From contig SVFN01000012.1 of the NCBI GenBank assembly GCA_015056815.1, forward strand, positions 42,853-106,852: a stretch of 64,000 bases of DNA, given 5' to 3'. Positions within the stretch are counted from its first letter, which is position 1, and every line of letters begins with the position of its first letter. Shown one piece after another: positions 25,901 to 34,403 of the stretch. Below the pieces are notes generated by a model. The model was not told the DNA's origin. It saw nothing but the letters and a program-made list of their open reading frames with translations, and searched no databases. The DNA comes from Lachnospiraceae bacterium (GTDB lineage: Bacteria; Bacillota; Clostridia; Lachnospirales; Lachnospiraceae). A program made the translations under genes and the position numbers.

Positions 25901-25929
25901 TTGCTTTTATGGGATGAATAAGGTATAAT
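25901..25929 (+). promoter_or_regulatory. Promoter without an obvious gene
   Basis: TTGCTT (25901-25906), 17 bases, TATAAT (25924-25929), just after the hydrolase stop. Downstream is a 300-base stretch with no convincing gene before the recA promoter. It contains a hairpin near 25953-25970 (CATGACA / TGTCGTG) and a weak 63-codon reading frame from 26101 with a plausible ribosome site. Either a small RNA or a long recA leader could be made. Confidence 0.55.
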
Positions 25930-26239
25930 GCTCTAAACGGTATGTGATCCGCGCATGACAGTCTGTCGTGTGGGCATAGTCTCTGTGTTTCGGGTATTTC
26001 ACCATTGACTCATGAGATAGAATAGTTTAGAACGATCAAAATGATAAAGCGTTCAAAACAGGATTCCGATAATGCGGCGGGAAGAGGAAGAAGGTTTTGA
26101 ATGCATAAAAAGAACAGAATGCACATGGATCTTGGAGATTCCGGATCGGCTTTATTCGGAAAATTATTTGGAAATACATGGAGAAAGCGACTTAAACAGG
26201 ACTGTGGTTATGTTAGATTTGTAATTGTAAAAAACAGTA

Positions 26240-26288
26240 TTGACAAAAACAAACATTTGTTCTATTCTAATAAACAGAACAAATGTTC
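26240..26288 (+). promoter_or_regulatory. recA promoter with two LexA boxes
   Basis: TTGACA (26240-26245), 17 bases, TATTCT (26263-26268). GAACAAATGTTC at 26277-26288 is a perfect Gram-positive LexA box (GAAC-N4-GTTC) at the expected transcription start. A second, AAACATTTGTTC (26251-26262), fills the spacer and is GAACAAATGTTT on the other strand. SOS control is strongly implied. Confidence 0.88.
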
Positions 26289-26305
26289 TTGAAAGGGAGA
26301 GCGAA

Positions 26306-27388
26306 ATGGAAAGAGAAGAAAAACTGAAAGCATTGGATGCGGCCTTGAGCCAGATAGAAAGACAGTATGGTAAGGGAGCTGTTATGAAGTTGGGAGATCC
26401 GGCTACCCAGATGAATGTGGAGACGATACCGACAGGTTCTCTGAGTCTGGATATCGCACTTGGACTTGGCGGGATTCCCAAAGGACGTGTGATCGAGATC
26501 TATGGGCCGGAGTCCAGCGGTAAGACTACGGTGACACTGCATATGATCGCAGAAGTACAGAAGAGGGGAGGGATTGCCGGATTCATCGATGCGGAGCATG
26601 CACTGGACCCTGTCTACGCGAAGAATATTGGCGTGGATATCGATAATCTTTATATCTCTCAGCCGGATAATGGAGAGCAGGCGCTGGAGATCACAGAGAC
26701 GATGGTACGTTCCGGGGCCATCGACATTGTTGTAGTGGACTCTGTGGCGGCACTGGTTCCCAAAGCTGAGATTGACGGCGATATGGGAGATTCACATGTT
26801 GGTTTGCAGGCACGTTTGATGTCACAGGCACTTCGTAAGCTGACCGCGATCATTTCCAAATCGAATTGTACGGTGATCTTTATCAATCAGCTTCGTGAGA
26901 AGGTTGGTGTTATGTTTGGCAATCCGGAGACTACGACCGGAGGACGTGCTCTGAAGTTTTATTCTTCTGTAAGACTGGATGTGCGCAGGATCGAACAGTT
27001 AAAGCAGAGCGGAGAGACCATCGGTAACCGTACCAGAGTGAAAGTGGTAAAGAATAAAGTGGCACCGCCTTTTAAAGAGGCCGAATTCGATATTATGTTT
27101 GGTGAAGGCATTTCCGCAACCGGTGATATACTGGATCTGGCTGCAAATGTCGGTATTGTAAACAAGAGCGGTGCATGGTATGCCTACGACGGAAGCAAGA
27201 TCGGTCAGGGTCGGGAAAATGCAAAGCAGTTTTTGAAAGATCATGAAGATATCTGTGCAGAGATCGAGAACAAGGTAAGACAGCATTATGGTCTTGAAGC
27301 GGATCCGACTGTTGCAGCAGGTACGGCTGTGGATACAGAGACAGCATCCAGGAACTCAAAAGGGAAAAAAGAGTCTTTGGCGGAATAG
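26306..27388 (+). CDS. recA: Recombinase RecA
   Basis: An ATP-dependent strand-exchange protein and co-protease for LexA. The 360 residues from the ATG at 26306 (site AAAGGGAG) start [23 protein letters not shown]. Walker A is [10 protein letters not shown] near 66, followed by DAEHALDP near 95, Walker [12 protein letters not shown] near 140, the MAW-like region [21 protein letters not shown] near 192-212, and a short acidic C-terminus. recX follows, so recA and its modulator share the SOS promoter. Confidence 0.99.
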   Translation: MEREEKLKALDAALSQIERQYGKGAVMKLGDPATQMNVETIPTGSLSLDIALGLGGIPKGRVIEIYGPESSGKTTVTLHMIAEVQKRGGIAGFIDAEHALDPVYAKNIGVDIDNLYISQPDNGEQALEITETMVRSGAIDIVVVDSVAALVPKAEIDGDMGDSHVGLQARLMSQALRKLTAIISKSNCTVIFINQLREKVGVMFGNPETTTGGRALKFYSSVRLDVRRIEQLKQSGETIGNRTRVKVVKNKVAPPFKEAEFDIMFGEGISATGDILDLAANVGIVNKSGAWYAYDGSKIGQGRENAKQFLKDHEDICAEIENKVRQHYGLEADPTVAAGTAVDTETASRNSKGKKESLAE

Positions 27389-27430
27389 GCAAACAGAAAG
27401 AAAACTATAATGATATATGGTGGTACTAAA

Positions 27431-28045
27431 ATGACAGTAACGGCGATCGTTCCGTTTGATAAAAAGCGAGACAAGGTTTTTGTGGAAGGAGAATTCGCCT
27501 TTGTTTTGTACAAAGGCGAAGTGAGATCCTATCAGATCAGGGAGAACAGTGAGATAAAAGAAGCGTATTACGAAGAGATCATGACGAAACTGTTGCCCAG
27601 AAGAGCAAAACTGCGTGCGCTGGATCTTTTGACTGCGCGATCCTATACCGAGGCAAGGCTTTTTCAGAAACTATTGGATGGAGGTTATCCGGAAAGCATT
27701 GCACAGGAAGCGATGAATTATGTGAAATCCTATGGATATGTAGATGATTCCTTTTATGCTTCCGAATATATTTTTTATCATGCAAAAGGGATGAGCAGCC
27801 GGCAGATGGAGCAGAAGCTCTTGCAAAGAGGAATTTCGCAGGAGGTGATCCGGCAGTCGCTGGCAGAGTATAGTGAACGGGAGGGCGGGATTGATGAGAT
27901 TACCCAGATCCGGAATTATTTGGAGAAAAAACACTATCAAAAAGACCATTCCGATGAGAAAGAATATAGGAAACTTGTAGGTGCATTGATGCGTAAAGGA
28001 TATAAATTTGAGAATATCTCGGAAGCTTTCGACTCTTTTACTTGA
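27431..28045 (+). CDS. recX: RecA regulator RecX
   Basis: Binds RecA filaments and tunes recombinase activity. About 204 residues with the three-helix RecX repeats: ALDLLTARSYTEARLFQKLLDGGYPE near 61, YGYVDDSFYASEYIFYHAKGMSSRQMEQKLLQRGIS near 100-140, and KEYRKLVGALMRKGYKFENISEAFD at the end. The start at 27431 is preceded by GGTGGT at 8 bases; an ATG at 27410 is a less likely alternative adding seven residues. It follows recA by 42 bases. Confidence 0.9.
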   Translation: MTVTAIVPFDKKRDKVFVEGEFAFVLYKGEVRSYQIRENSEIKEAYYEEIMTKLLPRRAKLRALDLLTARSYTEARLFQKLLDGGYPESIAQEAMNYVKSYGYVDDSFYASEYIFYHAKGMSSRQMEQKLLQRGISQEVIRQSLAEYSEREGGIDEITQIRNYLEKKHYQKDHSDEKEYRKLVGALMRKGYKFENISEAFDSFT

Positions 28046-28070
28046 CATAACTTCAAAATCAGTTTAGAAT
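28042..28070 (+). promoter_or_regulatory. Promoter for rny
   Basis: TTGACA (28042-28047) overlapping the end of recX, 17 bases, TAGAAT (28065-28070), 96 bases before rny. Confidence 0.7.
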
Positions 28071-28165
28071 TAGAGTGTTGTAATTCGCTAATAGTAGTGT
28101 TGTTTCCGACAGCACATTTAGTGGCTATTGTACAATGAAAATTTAATAAGGAGGTGCTCCTGTAC

Positions 28166-29722
28166 ATGTCAAGCTTAGTGGCTGCCATTATCGCCATTGT
28201 AGTTACGCTTGTGATTGCAGTACCGCTGACGTATGTCGCTACGACAAATCATCATAACAAAGTCGCTGACGGCAAGATTGGTTCCGCAGAAGAGAGAGCT
28301 CGTGAGATCGTAGACGAAGCGATTAAGACTGCTGAAGCCAAGAAACGTGAGGGGTTGCTCGAGATCAAAGAAGAGTCGATTCGTACGAAAAATGAATTGG
28401 ACAAAGAGATTAAAGAGCGGCGCGCAGAAACGCAGCGTTACGAAAGACGCATTCAACAGAAGGAAGAGAACATTGACAAAAAAGCGGATGCGATCGAGAA
28501 AAAAGAAGCAAGTCTGACTGCAAGAGAGGAAGAACTGGCAAAGCAGAAGGAAGATATTGCGAAGCTTAGTGAGCAAAGGGTACAGGAACTGGAACGTATT
28601 TCAGGATTAACCTCTGAACAGGCAAAAGAGTATTTGTTGAAAATTGTTGAAGACGAAGTGAAACATGAAACTGCTGTCATGATCAAAGAGATGGAGAGCA
28701 GGGCAAAAGAGGAAGCAGACAAAAAGGCAAAAGAATATGTCGTTACGGCAATTCAGAAATGTGCCGCTGATCATGTGTCTGAGACAACGATTTCCGTTGT
28801 TCAGCTTCCAAATGATGAAATGAAAGGACGTATCATCGGTCGTGAGGGACGTAATATCCGTACTCTTGAGACGATGACCGGAGTAGATCTGATCATTGAT
28901 GATACACCGGAAGCTGTTATCTTATCAAGCTTCGATCCGATCAGGCGTGAAGTGGCAAGAATTGCTCTTGAGAAACTGATCGTGGATGGGCGTATACATC
29001 CGGCAAGAATCGAAGAGATGGTTGAGAAGGCTCAGAAAGAAGTCGAAGTAATGATAAAAGAAGAAGGTGAGGCTGCTACACTTGAAGTTGGTGTACATGG
29101 CATTCATCCGGAACTTGTAAGATTACTTGGTAAGATGAAATTCAGAACCAGCTATGGTCAGAATGCGCTGAAGCATTCCATTGAGGTGGCTCAGTTATCC
29201 GGACTTTTGGCGGCCGAGCTTGGCTTGGACGTCAGAGTTGCAAAACGAGCTGGATTATTGCATGACATTGGTAAAGCAGTAGATCATGAGATGGAGGGTT
29301 CACATATTCAGTTAGGTGTAGAGCTTTGTAGAAAATACAAAGAGTCTGCAGTTGTGATCAATGCAGTAGAAGCTCACCATGGAGATGTTGAACCGCAGAC
29401 ACTGATCGCATGTATTGTGCAGGCAGCTGATACCATTTCTGCAGCAAGACCGGGAGCGCGTCGTGAGACTCTCGAAACTTATACAACAAGACTAAAACAA
29501 TTAGAAGACATTACCAACAATTTTAAAGGTGTAGACAAATCTTTTGCAATTCAGGCAGGTAGGGAAATACGTGTAATGGTAGTTCCGGAACAGGTTACAG
29601 ACAATGATATGGTCCTGATGGCGAGAGATATTTCAAAACAGATTGAAGCTGAATTGGAATATCCGGGTCAGATCAAAGTAAATGTAATCCGTGAATCCCG
29701 CGTAATTGATTATGCCAAATAA
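28166..29722 (+). CDS. rny: Ribonuclease Y
   Basis: A membrane-bound endoribonuclease starting bulk mRNA decay in Firmicutes. The 518 residues from the ATG at 28166 (AGGAGG 11 bases upstream) have an N-terminal membrane helix (3-23), a long coiled coil (about 40-190), a KH domain with [15 protein letters not shown] near 218, and an HD domain with the metal site [11 protein letters not shown] near 362 and ENLIKE-like turns to the end ([19 protein letters not shown]). It follows recX but has its own promoter and terminator. Confidence 0.97.
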   Translation: MSSLVAAIIAIVVTLVIAVPLTYVATTNHHNKVADGKIGSAEERAREIVDEAIKTAEAKKREGLLEIKEESIRTKNELDKEIKERRAETQRYERRIQQKEENIDKKADAIEKKEASLTAREEELAKQKEDIAKLSEQRVQELERISGLTSEQAKEYLLKIVEDEVKHETAVMIKEMESRAKEEADKKAKEYVVTAIQKCAADHVSETTISVVQLPNDEMKGRIIGREGRNIRTLETMTGVDLIIDDTPEAVILSSFDPIRREVARIALEKLIVDGRIHPARIEEMVEKAQKEVEVMIKEEGEAATLEVGVHGIHPELVRLLGKMKFRTSYGQNALKHSIEVAQLSGLLAAELGLDVRVAKRAGLLHDIGKAVDHEMEGSHIQLGVELCRKYKESAVVINAVEAHHGDVEPQTLIACIVQAADTISAARPGARRETLETYTTRLKQLEDITNNFKGVDKSFAIQAGREIRVMVVPEQVTDNDMVLMARDISKQIEAELEYPGQIKVNVIRESRVIDYAK

Positions 29723-29744
29723 CATTGGTTATTTTTGAGTATTA

Positions 29745-29777
29745 AGACTGTTCATCCGTAGGATGAGCAGTCTTTTT
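29745..29777 (+). terminator. Intrinsic terminator after rny
   Basis: AGACTGTTCATCC / GGATGAGCAGTCT stem with a GTA loop and one T-G pair, followed by a T-run (29773-29777). Confidence 0.92.
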
Positions 29778-29852
29778 GCGTAAAGCACAGAAACCGGAAA
29801 AATGCTGTAGTCAAGCAGAAAAACTCTGCCATAGATATTTTCGAACTACACC

Positions 29853-29881
29853 TTGCTAATCGAACAAATCTATGATAGAAT
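29853..29881 (+). promoter_or_regulatory. Promoter for the 50-residue membrane protein
   Basis: TTGCTA (29853-29858), 17 bases, TAGAAT (29876-29881). A CGAACAAAT half-site resembling a LexA half-box lies in the spacer (29861-29869); its second half is not conserved. Confidence 0.55.
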
Positions 29882-29960
29882 GAGTGTTAGTGAGCGGGAA
29901 CTGCGAAGCAGCTCATCGCGAACGGTGAATGATGATCATGGACGAATTTGAGGTGAAGAG

Positions 29961-30113
29961 ATGTTATCAGTATTACTGACAGAAACACAGAATGCGGGGA
30001 TGTTTGTTCTGCTTGGCGGAGGCTTATTGGTTATTATTATAGCTGTCATCGTATCGGTTGTATCATCGGTTGTATCTGCAGTAGCAGCGAACGAAGATAT
30101 CGATAGTGAGTAG
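29961..30113 (+). CDS. 50-residue single-pass membrane protein, unknown
   Basis: Not recognised. It starts at ATG 29961 with GAGGTGAAG placed 4-12 bases upstream and ends TAG at 30111. The translation has a short polar N-terminus (MLSVLLTETQNAG), a long hydrophobic Gly/Ile/Val helix at about 14-42 and an acidic tail (AANEDIDSE). It has a dedicated promoter and a dedicated terminator 21 bases after the stop, which argues for a true monocistronic gene. Size and shape fit small regulatory membrane proteins or type I toxin-like peptides. No antisense RNA promoter was obvious. Confidence 0.75.
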   Translation: MLSVLLTETQNAGMFVLLGGGLLVIIIAVIVSVVSSVVSAVAANEDIDSE

Positions 30114-30133
30114 ATAGAAAGGATTGCATTGTG

Positions 30134-30160
30134 AAAGGACATCTTCGGATGTCCTTTTTT
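30134..30160 (+). terminator. Intrinsic terminator after the 50-residue gene
   Basis: GGACATC / GATGTCC with a stable TTCG tetraloop (30137-30154), followed by six T. Confidence 0.95.
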
Positions 30161-30241
30161 AGTGATTTTGTATAAGAAAAGTAAAATAGTTATTTTTATG
30201 CAGAACGAATTGACAGTATTTGTGAAAAGCCTGTTTTTTTA

Positions 30242-30270
30242 TTGCATTCCCGTTTTTTTTATAGTAGAAT
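30242..30270 (+). promoter_or_regulatory. Promoter of the aminotransferase-nudix-spoIIM group
   Basis: TTGCAT (30242-30247), 17 bases, TAGAAT (30265-30270). The leader to the aminotransferase start is about 240 bases and holds an operator-like palindrome and a dispersed repeat but no gene. Confidence 0.65.
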
Positions 30271-30282
30271 AATCGCAATGAC

Positions 30283-30300
30283 ATAATTGTATACAATTAT
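30283..30300. promoter_or_regulatory. Perfect 18-base palindrome, probable repressor operator
   Basis: ATAATTGTATACAATTAT starts 13 bases after the -10 box, that is about +6 of the transcript. The core TTGTATACAA fits the TnGTnnnACnA half-site style of GntR-family repressors. Position just past the start point suits a roadblock operator. Confidence 0.65.
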
Positions 30301-30389
30301 CCAATTATGTTTTTATCCGGTAAAACAGATAAGATCCGATACCGCTTGGAAAAACCGGTATGGGGATACGCTGTTAAAAAGCTATGCAT

Positions 30390-30428
30390 ATAGTATGATA
30401 TCAGGTTTTGACCTCGAAATCATACTAT
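30390..30428. repeat. Hairpin copy of the dispersed palindromic element
   Basis: Outer arms ATAGTATGAT / ATCATACTAT pair perfectly. Inside is, on the minus strand, TGATTTCGAGGTCAAAACC followed by TGATATCA, aligned with the copies at 20741 and 41496. It lies in the aminotransferase leader. Confidence 0.75.
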
Positions 30429-30515
30429 AGTAAAGAAACGGAAAGCATCTATTCGGGCTATAGTGATTACTCTGAATAGATCGAACAGAAAATGTATCTA
30501 TAATGAGGATGGTGG

Positions 30516-31820
30516 ATGATGAAATCTTACAGGCAATTATCAAAAAGCGAACTTGAAAAATTGTATCAGCAGACCCTTCAGGATTATGAGGAAGCGAAAG
30601 GAAAAGGTTTAAAACTGGATATGTCCAGAGGTAAGCCTTCAGCCAGTCAGCTTGATATGGGCATGGATATGCTGGATGCATTGAATTCTACTTCTGATAT
30701 GATTGCTGAGAATGGAATGGATTGCCGTAATTATGGCGGGCTGGATGGTATTCCGGAAGCAAAAAAACTGATGGGTGATATGATGGGTGTTACGGCCGAT
30801 CAGGTCATTGTTTGTGGAAATGCCAGTCTTACGATCATGTATGATATGATTTCACGTTCTTATACGCATGGTGTGATGGGGGAGAAACCCTGGTGTAAGT
30901 TAAATAAAGTAAAATTTTTGTGTCCCTGTCCCGGATATGACAGGCATTTTGCGATTACAGAGCATTTTGGGATCGAGATGATCAATATCCCGATGCTTGA
31001 GACGGGTCCGGATATGGATCTTGTAGAGAAATATGTGAATCACGATGAATCTGTAAAAGGAATCTGGTGTGTACCTAAGTATTCCAATCCATTGGGCACG
31101 TCCTATTCGGATGAGACAGTAAAGCGATTTGCAGCATTGAAACCGGCAGCAAAGGATTTTAGAATTTATTGGGATAATGCCTATGCGATTCATCATTTAT
31201 ATGAGGAACCGGAAAGGCAGGATGAGATTTTGGAGATCCTTTCGGAGTGCGAGAAAGCAGGCAATCCGAATCTTGTGTTTGAATTTTGTTCCACTTCCAA
31301 AGTAAGCTTTGCCGGAGCAGGAATTTCTGCATTGGCTTCTTCTGCAGAGAATCTTGCGTGGATCAAAAAATCAATGACAATCCAGACAATCGGCTCTAAT
31401 AAACTGAACCAGCTTCTTCATGTAAGATATTTTAAAGATATTGAAGGGGTAAAGAAGCATATGAAGAAGCATGCCGAGCAGTTAAGACCGAAGTTTGAGG
31501 CGGTACTTGATGTACTGGAAAGAGAACTCGGCGGACTGGAGATCGGAAGCTGGACCAAACCGAATGGTGGATATTTTATCTCCTTTAATGCGCTGGACGG
31601 ATGCGCGAAAAAGATTGTTGCGAAATGTAAAGAAGCCGGTGTTGTGTTGACCGGGGCAGGAGCAACCTATCCTTATAAGAATGATCCGAAAGATTCCAAT
31701 ATCAGGATCGCACCTTCTTTCCCGACTCCGGAAGAGATGGCGGCTGCTACTGATATCTTTGTGATTTGTGTGAAATTAGTGAGTCTTGAGAAGTTAATGG
31801 AAGAGGTATTGGCTGCTTGA
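30516..31820 (+). CDS. Aspartate aminotransferase, subgroup Ic (MocR-like fold)
   Basis: PLP enzyme interconverting aspartate and 2-oxoglutarate with oxaloacetate and glutamate. The 434 residues match the compact class related to mycobacterial Rv3722c and corynebacterial AspT. Seen are LDMSRGKPSASQLDMG near 35, NYGGLDGIPEAKKLMGDMMG near 70, VCGNASLTIMYD near 92, CPCPGYDRHFAITEHFGIEM near 128, YWDNAYAIHHLY near 210 and the PLP lysine in STSKVSFAGAGISA near 258. The start may be either of two adjacent ATGs (30516 or 30519). It is first in a group with the nudix and spoIIM genes. Confidence 0.88.
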   Translation: MMKSYRQLSKSELEKLYQQTLQDYEEAKGKGLKLDMSRGKPSASQLDMGMDMLDALNSTSDMIAENGMDCRNYGGLDGIPEAKKLMGDMMGVTADQVIVCGNASLTIMYDMISRSYTHGVMGEKPWCKLNKVKFLCPCPGYDRHFAITEHFGIEMINIPMLETGPDMDLVEKYVNHDESVKGIWCVPKYSNPLGTSYSDETVKRFAALKPAAKDFRIYWDNAYAIHHLYEEPERQDEILEILSECEKAGNPNLVFEFCSTSKVSFAGAGISALASSAENLAWIKKSMTIQTIGSNKLNQLLHVRYFKDIEGVKKHMKKHAEQLRPKFEAVLDVLERELGGLEIGSWTKPNGGYFISFNALDGCAKKIVAKCKEAGVVLTGAGATYPYKNDPKDSNIRIAPSFPTPEEMAAATDIFVICVKLVSLEKLMEEVLAA

Positions 31821-31845
31821 AGAGAAGTTCAGACAGAGGTGTAAG

Positions 31846-32403
31846 ATGACAGAGCAGTTGGAACGTGTTGGCAGAGAATTGGTTTATAAAGGACATATCA
31901 TAGATTTATATGAAGATTCTATCAGGGTTCCGAACGGAAATATTGTGAAATGGGACTTCATCGGGCATAAGGGAGCTGCCGCGGTATTGCCTGTATTGCC
32001 GGACGGACGTATCCTTTTAGTGCAGCAATTCCGAAATGCACTGGATCGTTTTACGTGGGAGATTCCGGCAGGCGGTCGTAATACTTTGGCAGACGGTTCG
32101 TTGGAAGGTTATCTGGAATGCGCACACAGAGAGCTGGAAGAGGAGACCGGATATAAGACAAAGATTTCGAAGATGGAATTTCTGGTTTCTCTTAAAATGG
32201 CGGTTGCGTATTGTGAAGAACAGATTGATGTCTTTGTGGCTGAGGATCTGGAGAAATCTTCGCAAAGACTGGACGAAGATGAGTTTATCAGGGTGAAAGC
32301 CTTTACTCTGGATGAGATTTGTGACAGGATAGCGAAAGGGCAGATGCAGGACGCGAAAACGATCGCTTCCGTAATGTCCTATAAAGCGAAAAGACGGCTG
32401 TAA
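31846..32403 (+). CDS. nudF: Nudix hydrolase, ADP-ribose pyrophosphatase type
   Basis: Likely hydrolyses ADP-ribose or related nucleoside diphosphate sugars. The 185 residues contain the Nudix core ECAHRELEEETGY near 95-107, preceded by FTWEIPAGG near 73; the leading Gly of the Nudix box is displaced by a short insertion (RNTLADGSLEG). In Bacillus subtilis nudF, spoIIM and xerD are close neighbours; the same order here supports the assignment. It starts 25 bases after the aminotransferase with AGGTG upstream. Confidence 0.88.
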   Translation: MTEQLERVGRELVYKGHIIDLYEDSIRVPNGNIVKWDFIGHKGAAAVLPVLPDGRILLVQQFRNALDRFTWEIPAGGRNTLADGSLEGYLECAHRELEEETGYKTKISKMEFLVSLKMAVAYCEEQIDVFVAEDLEKSSQRLDEDEFIRVKAFTLDEICDRIAKGQMQDAKTIASVMSYKAKRRL

Positions 32404-32505
32404 AAGGCTGTCTTTTTGCTTTATAAGACATTTTGGAGAGAATTAAGCATATTGTGAAATAATATTTCATACTATGAAAAAAAGACAGGTTGATCGGATT
32501 TGAAA

Positions 32506-33111
32506 ATGCGTGAACGGATGCGAAGGCAGTTGGTGATATTATTTCTGGGAGGATTTTTGACCGGTGTTTTCTGGTATTTATGGGGATGTGATCAAAAAGA
32601 AAGCGGACAGATCCTTTTTGTGGACACTCTCTTGTGGAGGATGAGCAGCTACAAGATCAACTATTCTACCTATCTGGTGTTTCTTTTGCGAAAACGATTG
32701 TTTTTATGGATGAGTCTGAGCATATGTGCCGTGACATTAGTTGGGGCATGGATCATTCGTGGCTTTCTGATCTGGAGCGGATTCTGCTTTGGCAGCATAT
32801 TGACGATGTATCTTTACCAATATGGCGGGAAGGGGATCCTTTATCTGCTGGTCTTACTGTTTCCGCAGATTCTGTTCTATATACCTGCTTATACCGGAGA
32901 GAGTTGTCTGATGCTGCGTGCACATCGCACTCTGTTCTTTGATCAAGGATGTGCAAGAGGAGAAAAGTGGCAGGAAATGTGTGGAAGAAACAGAAGAAAA
33001 CTTAGATGGACAGGTATGTATCTGACATTTTTTCTGGTTACGATAATCGGCATCCTGATGGAATGTTATGTAAATCCGATCTTAATTCAAAAATTAATAA
33101 AAATAATATAA
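32506..33111 (+). CDS. spoIIM: Stage II sporulation protein M-like membrane protein
   Basis: Probably the SpoIIM subunit of the engulfment peptidoglycan-hydrolase complex (DMP). The roughly 202 residues have four or five membrane helices (near 10-28, 65-88, 92-112, 118-138, 172-195). PQILFYIPAYTGESCLMLRA near 128 and the C-terminal ECYVNPILIQKL resemble the SpoIIM family. Position between a nudix gene and xerD copies the Bacillus arrangement, but fur is absent. The start is either ATG 32506 or TTG 32500; the ribosome site is weak. Low overall conservation keeps this from being certain. Confidence 0.72.
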   Translation: MRERMRRQLVILFLGGFLTGVFWYLWGCDQKESGQILFVDTLLWRMSSYKINYSTYLVFLLRKRLFLWMSLSICAVTLVGAWIIRGFLIWSGFCFGSILTMYLYQYGGKGILYLLVLLFPQILFYIPAYTGESCLMLRAHRTLFFDQGCARGEKWQEMCGRNRRKLRWTGMYLTFFLVTIIGILMECYVNPILIQKLIKII

Positions 33112-33217
33112 AAAATTTTTTTACAAGATGTGGTGCTGTGATAAAAAACGGATTTCCACATATTGCGATTTGTGCTGAAAACCTTGAAAAAGCGCTGTTT
33201 TACGGGAAAAAATCCAT

Positions 33218-33246
33218 TTGATTTTTTGTTTTTTTGACAGTATAAT
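33218..33246 (+). promoter_or_regulatory. Promoter for xerD
   Basis: TTGATT (33218-33223), 17 bases, TATAAT (33241-33246). Upstream sequence is very A/T rich, possibly an UP element. Confidence 0.7.
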
Positions 33247-33305
33247 GTATCAGGGGATTACTTAGAATTGCTGAAGAAGAGCAATGACAGGAAGGCATTA
33301 GGAGT

Positions 33306-34190
33306 ATGGAGCAGGCAATACAACAGTTTATTTCTTATTTACATAATGTCAGGAGAATTTCGGAAAACACAGAAGCATCTTATCGAAGAGACCTTACCAA
33401 ATTCTGTGCTTTTTTGACACAGAAAGGGATTAAAAGTGCGGCTGCGATCACTGAAGAGGATCTTTGTGCCTATATTACATATCTGAAAGTGCAAAAATTT
33501 GCTGCGGCTACGATATCTCGAAGTATTGCTGCCATTAAAGCATTTTTTCATTTCGCTTATAAAGAGGGAATTGTTGCGACTGATATATCGGATACGCTCA
33601 AAGCTCCGAAGATCGAGAAGAAAATGCCGGAGATCATGACTACTGCAGAGGTAGTCAGACTTTTAGAACAGCCGGCTGGAGATTCGCCCAAAGAGATCAG
33701 AGATCGTGCGATGCTTGAACTATTGTATGCGACCGGTATCCGGGTAACAGAGCTGATCACACTGAAATACAGTGATGTTAATCTTTCCATGGGGTTTATC
33801 CTTTGCAGGGATACGCATAAGGAAAGGGTGATCCCGTTTGGAAATGAAGCCAAACAGGCATTGATGCATTATATGGGGGCGGTAAGAGATTCCATGCTTG
33901 AGGATGGCAAATCGGAAATCCTCTTTGTGAATTGTTCCGGTAAGCCCATGAGCCGACAGGGATTTTGGAAACTGATCAAATTTTATGCGAAGAAGGCAGG
34001 GATTGAAGAGGATATCACACCGCATACTTTACGGCATTCTTTTGCAGCGCACCTTGTGGAGAATGGCGCAGATCTTCGAAGCGTGCAGGAGATGCTGGGA
34101 CATTCTGATATTTCCACGACACAGATTTATGCAAACCTGAATCATAACAGGATACGAGAAGTCTATGCAAAAGCCCATCCGAGAGGGTAA
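33306..34190 (+). CDS. xerD: Site-specific tyrosine recombinase XerD
   Basis: Resolves chromosome dimers at dif with its partner recombinase. The 294 residues have an N-terminal core-binding SAM-like domain (IQQFISYLHNVRRISENTEASYRRDL) and the catalytic domain with Arg in YATGIRVTELITLKY near 145, HTLRHSFAAHLVENGADLRS near 239, and the Tyr nucleophile in GHSDISTTQIYANL near 275. AGGAG lies 5 bases before the ATG. No integrase accessory genes or attachment duplications surround it, so it is the housekeeping enzyme rather than a mobile-element integrase. Confidence 0.93.
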   Translation: MEQAIQQFISYLHNVRRISENTEASYRRDLTKFCAFLTQKGIKSAAAITEEDLCAYITYLKVQKFAAATISRSIAAIKAFFHFAYKEGIVATDISDTLKAPKIEKKMPEIMTTAEVVRLLEQPAGDSPKEIRDRAMLELLYATGIRVTELITLKYSDVNLSMGFILCRDTHKERVIPFGNEAKQALMHYMGAVRDSMLEDGKSEILFVNCSGKPMSRQGFWKLIKFYAKKAGIEEDITPHTLRHSFAAHLVENGADLRSVQEMLGHSDISTTQIYANLNHNRIREVYAKAHPRG

Positions 34191-34318
34191 TGCGACAGAA
34201 GCGGAGAATATCTGCTTTATGGCTGCAAAACGGCAAAGTAAATCTAAAAATAACATTAAATAGTACTAAAGTTATAGACAGCAGGGTTCTTTTTACGTAT
34301 AATGATACTATCAAGTCA

Positions 34319-34367
34319 AAAAACCACCATACTTATCGGTAAGTTTCGTGTAAGTATGGTGGTTTTT
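34319..34367. terminator. Bidirectional terminator between xerD and aroF
   Basis: A perfect 17-pair stem (AAAAACCACCATACTTA, 34319-34335, with its complement at 34351-34367) and a 15-base loop, A-rich on one side and T-rich on the other. It serves both convergent genes. Confidence 0.95.
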
Positions 34368-34403
34368 GGTTTTTCGGTATCTGACAAAAATGTGAAATGT
34401 ATG

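Noticed and set aside
26101..26292. 63-codon frame upstream of recA with a GGAAGAAGG-like site
   Set aside because: It runs through the recA promoter and both LexA boxes, and its composition is not protein-like; kept only as a possibility in the orphan-promoter finding.
33306..34190. Phage or transposon integrase
   Set aside because: Length, motifs and neighbourhood fit housekeeping XerD; no attachment duplications or cargo genes are present.
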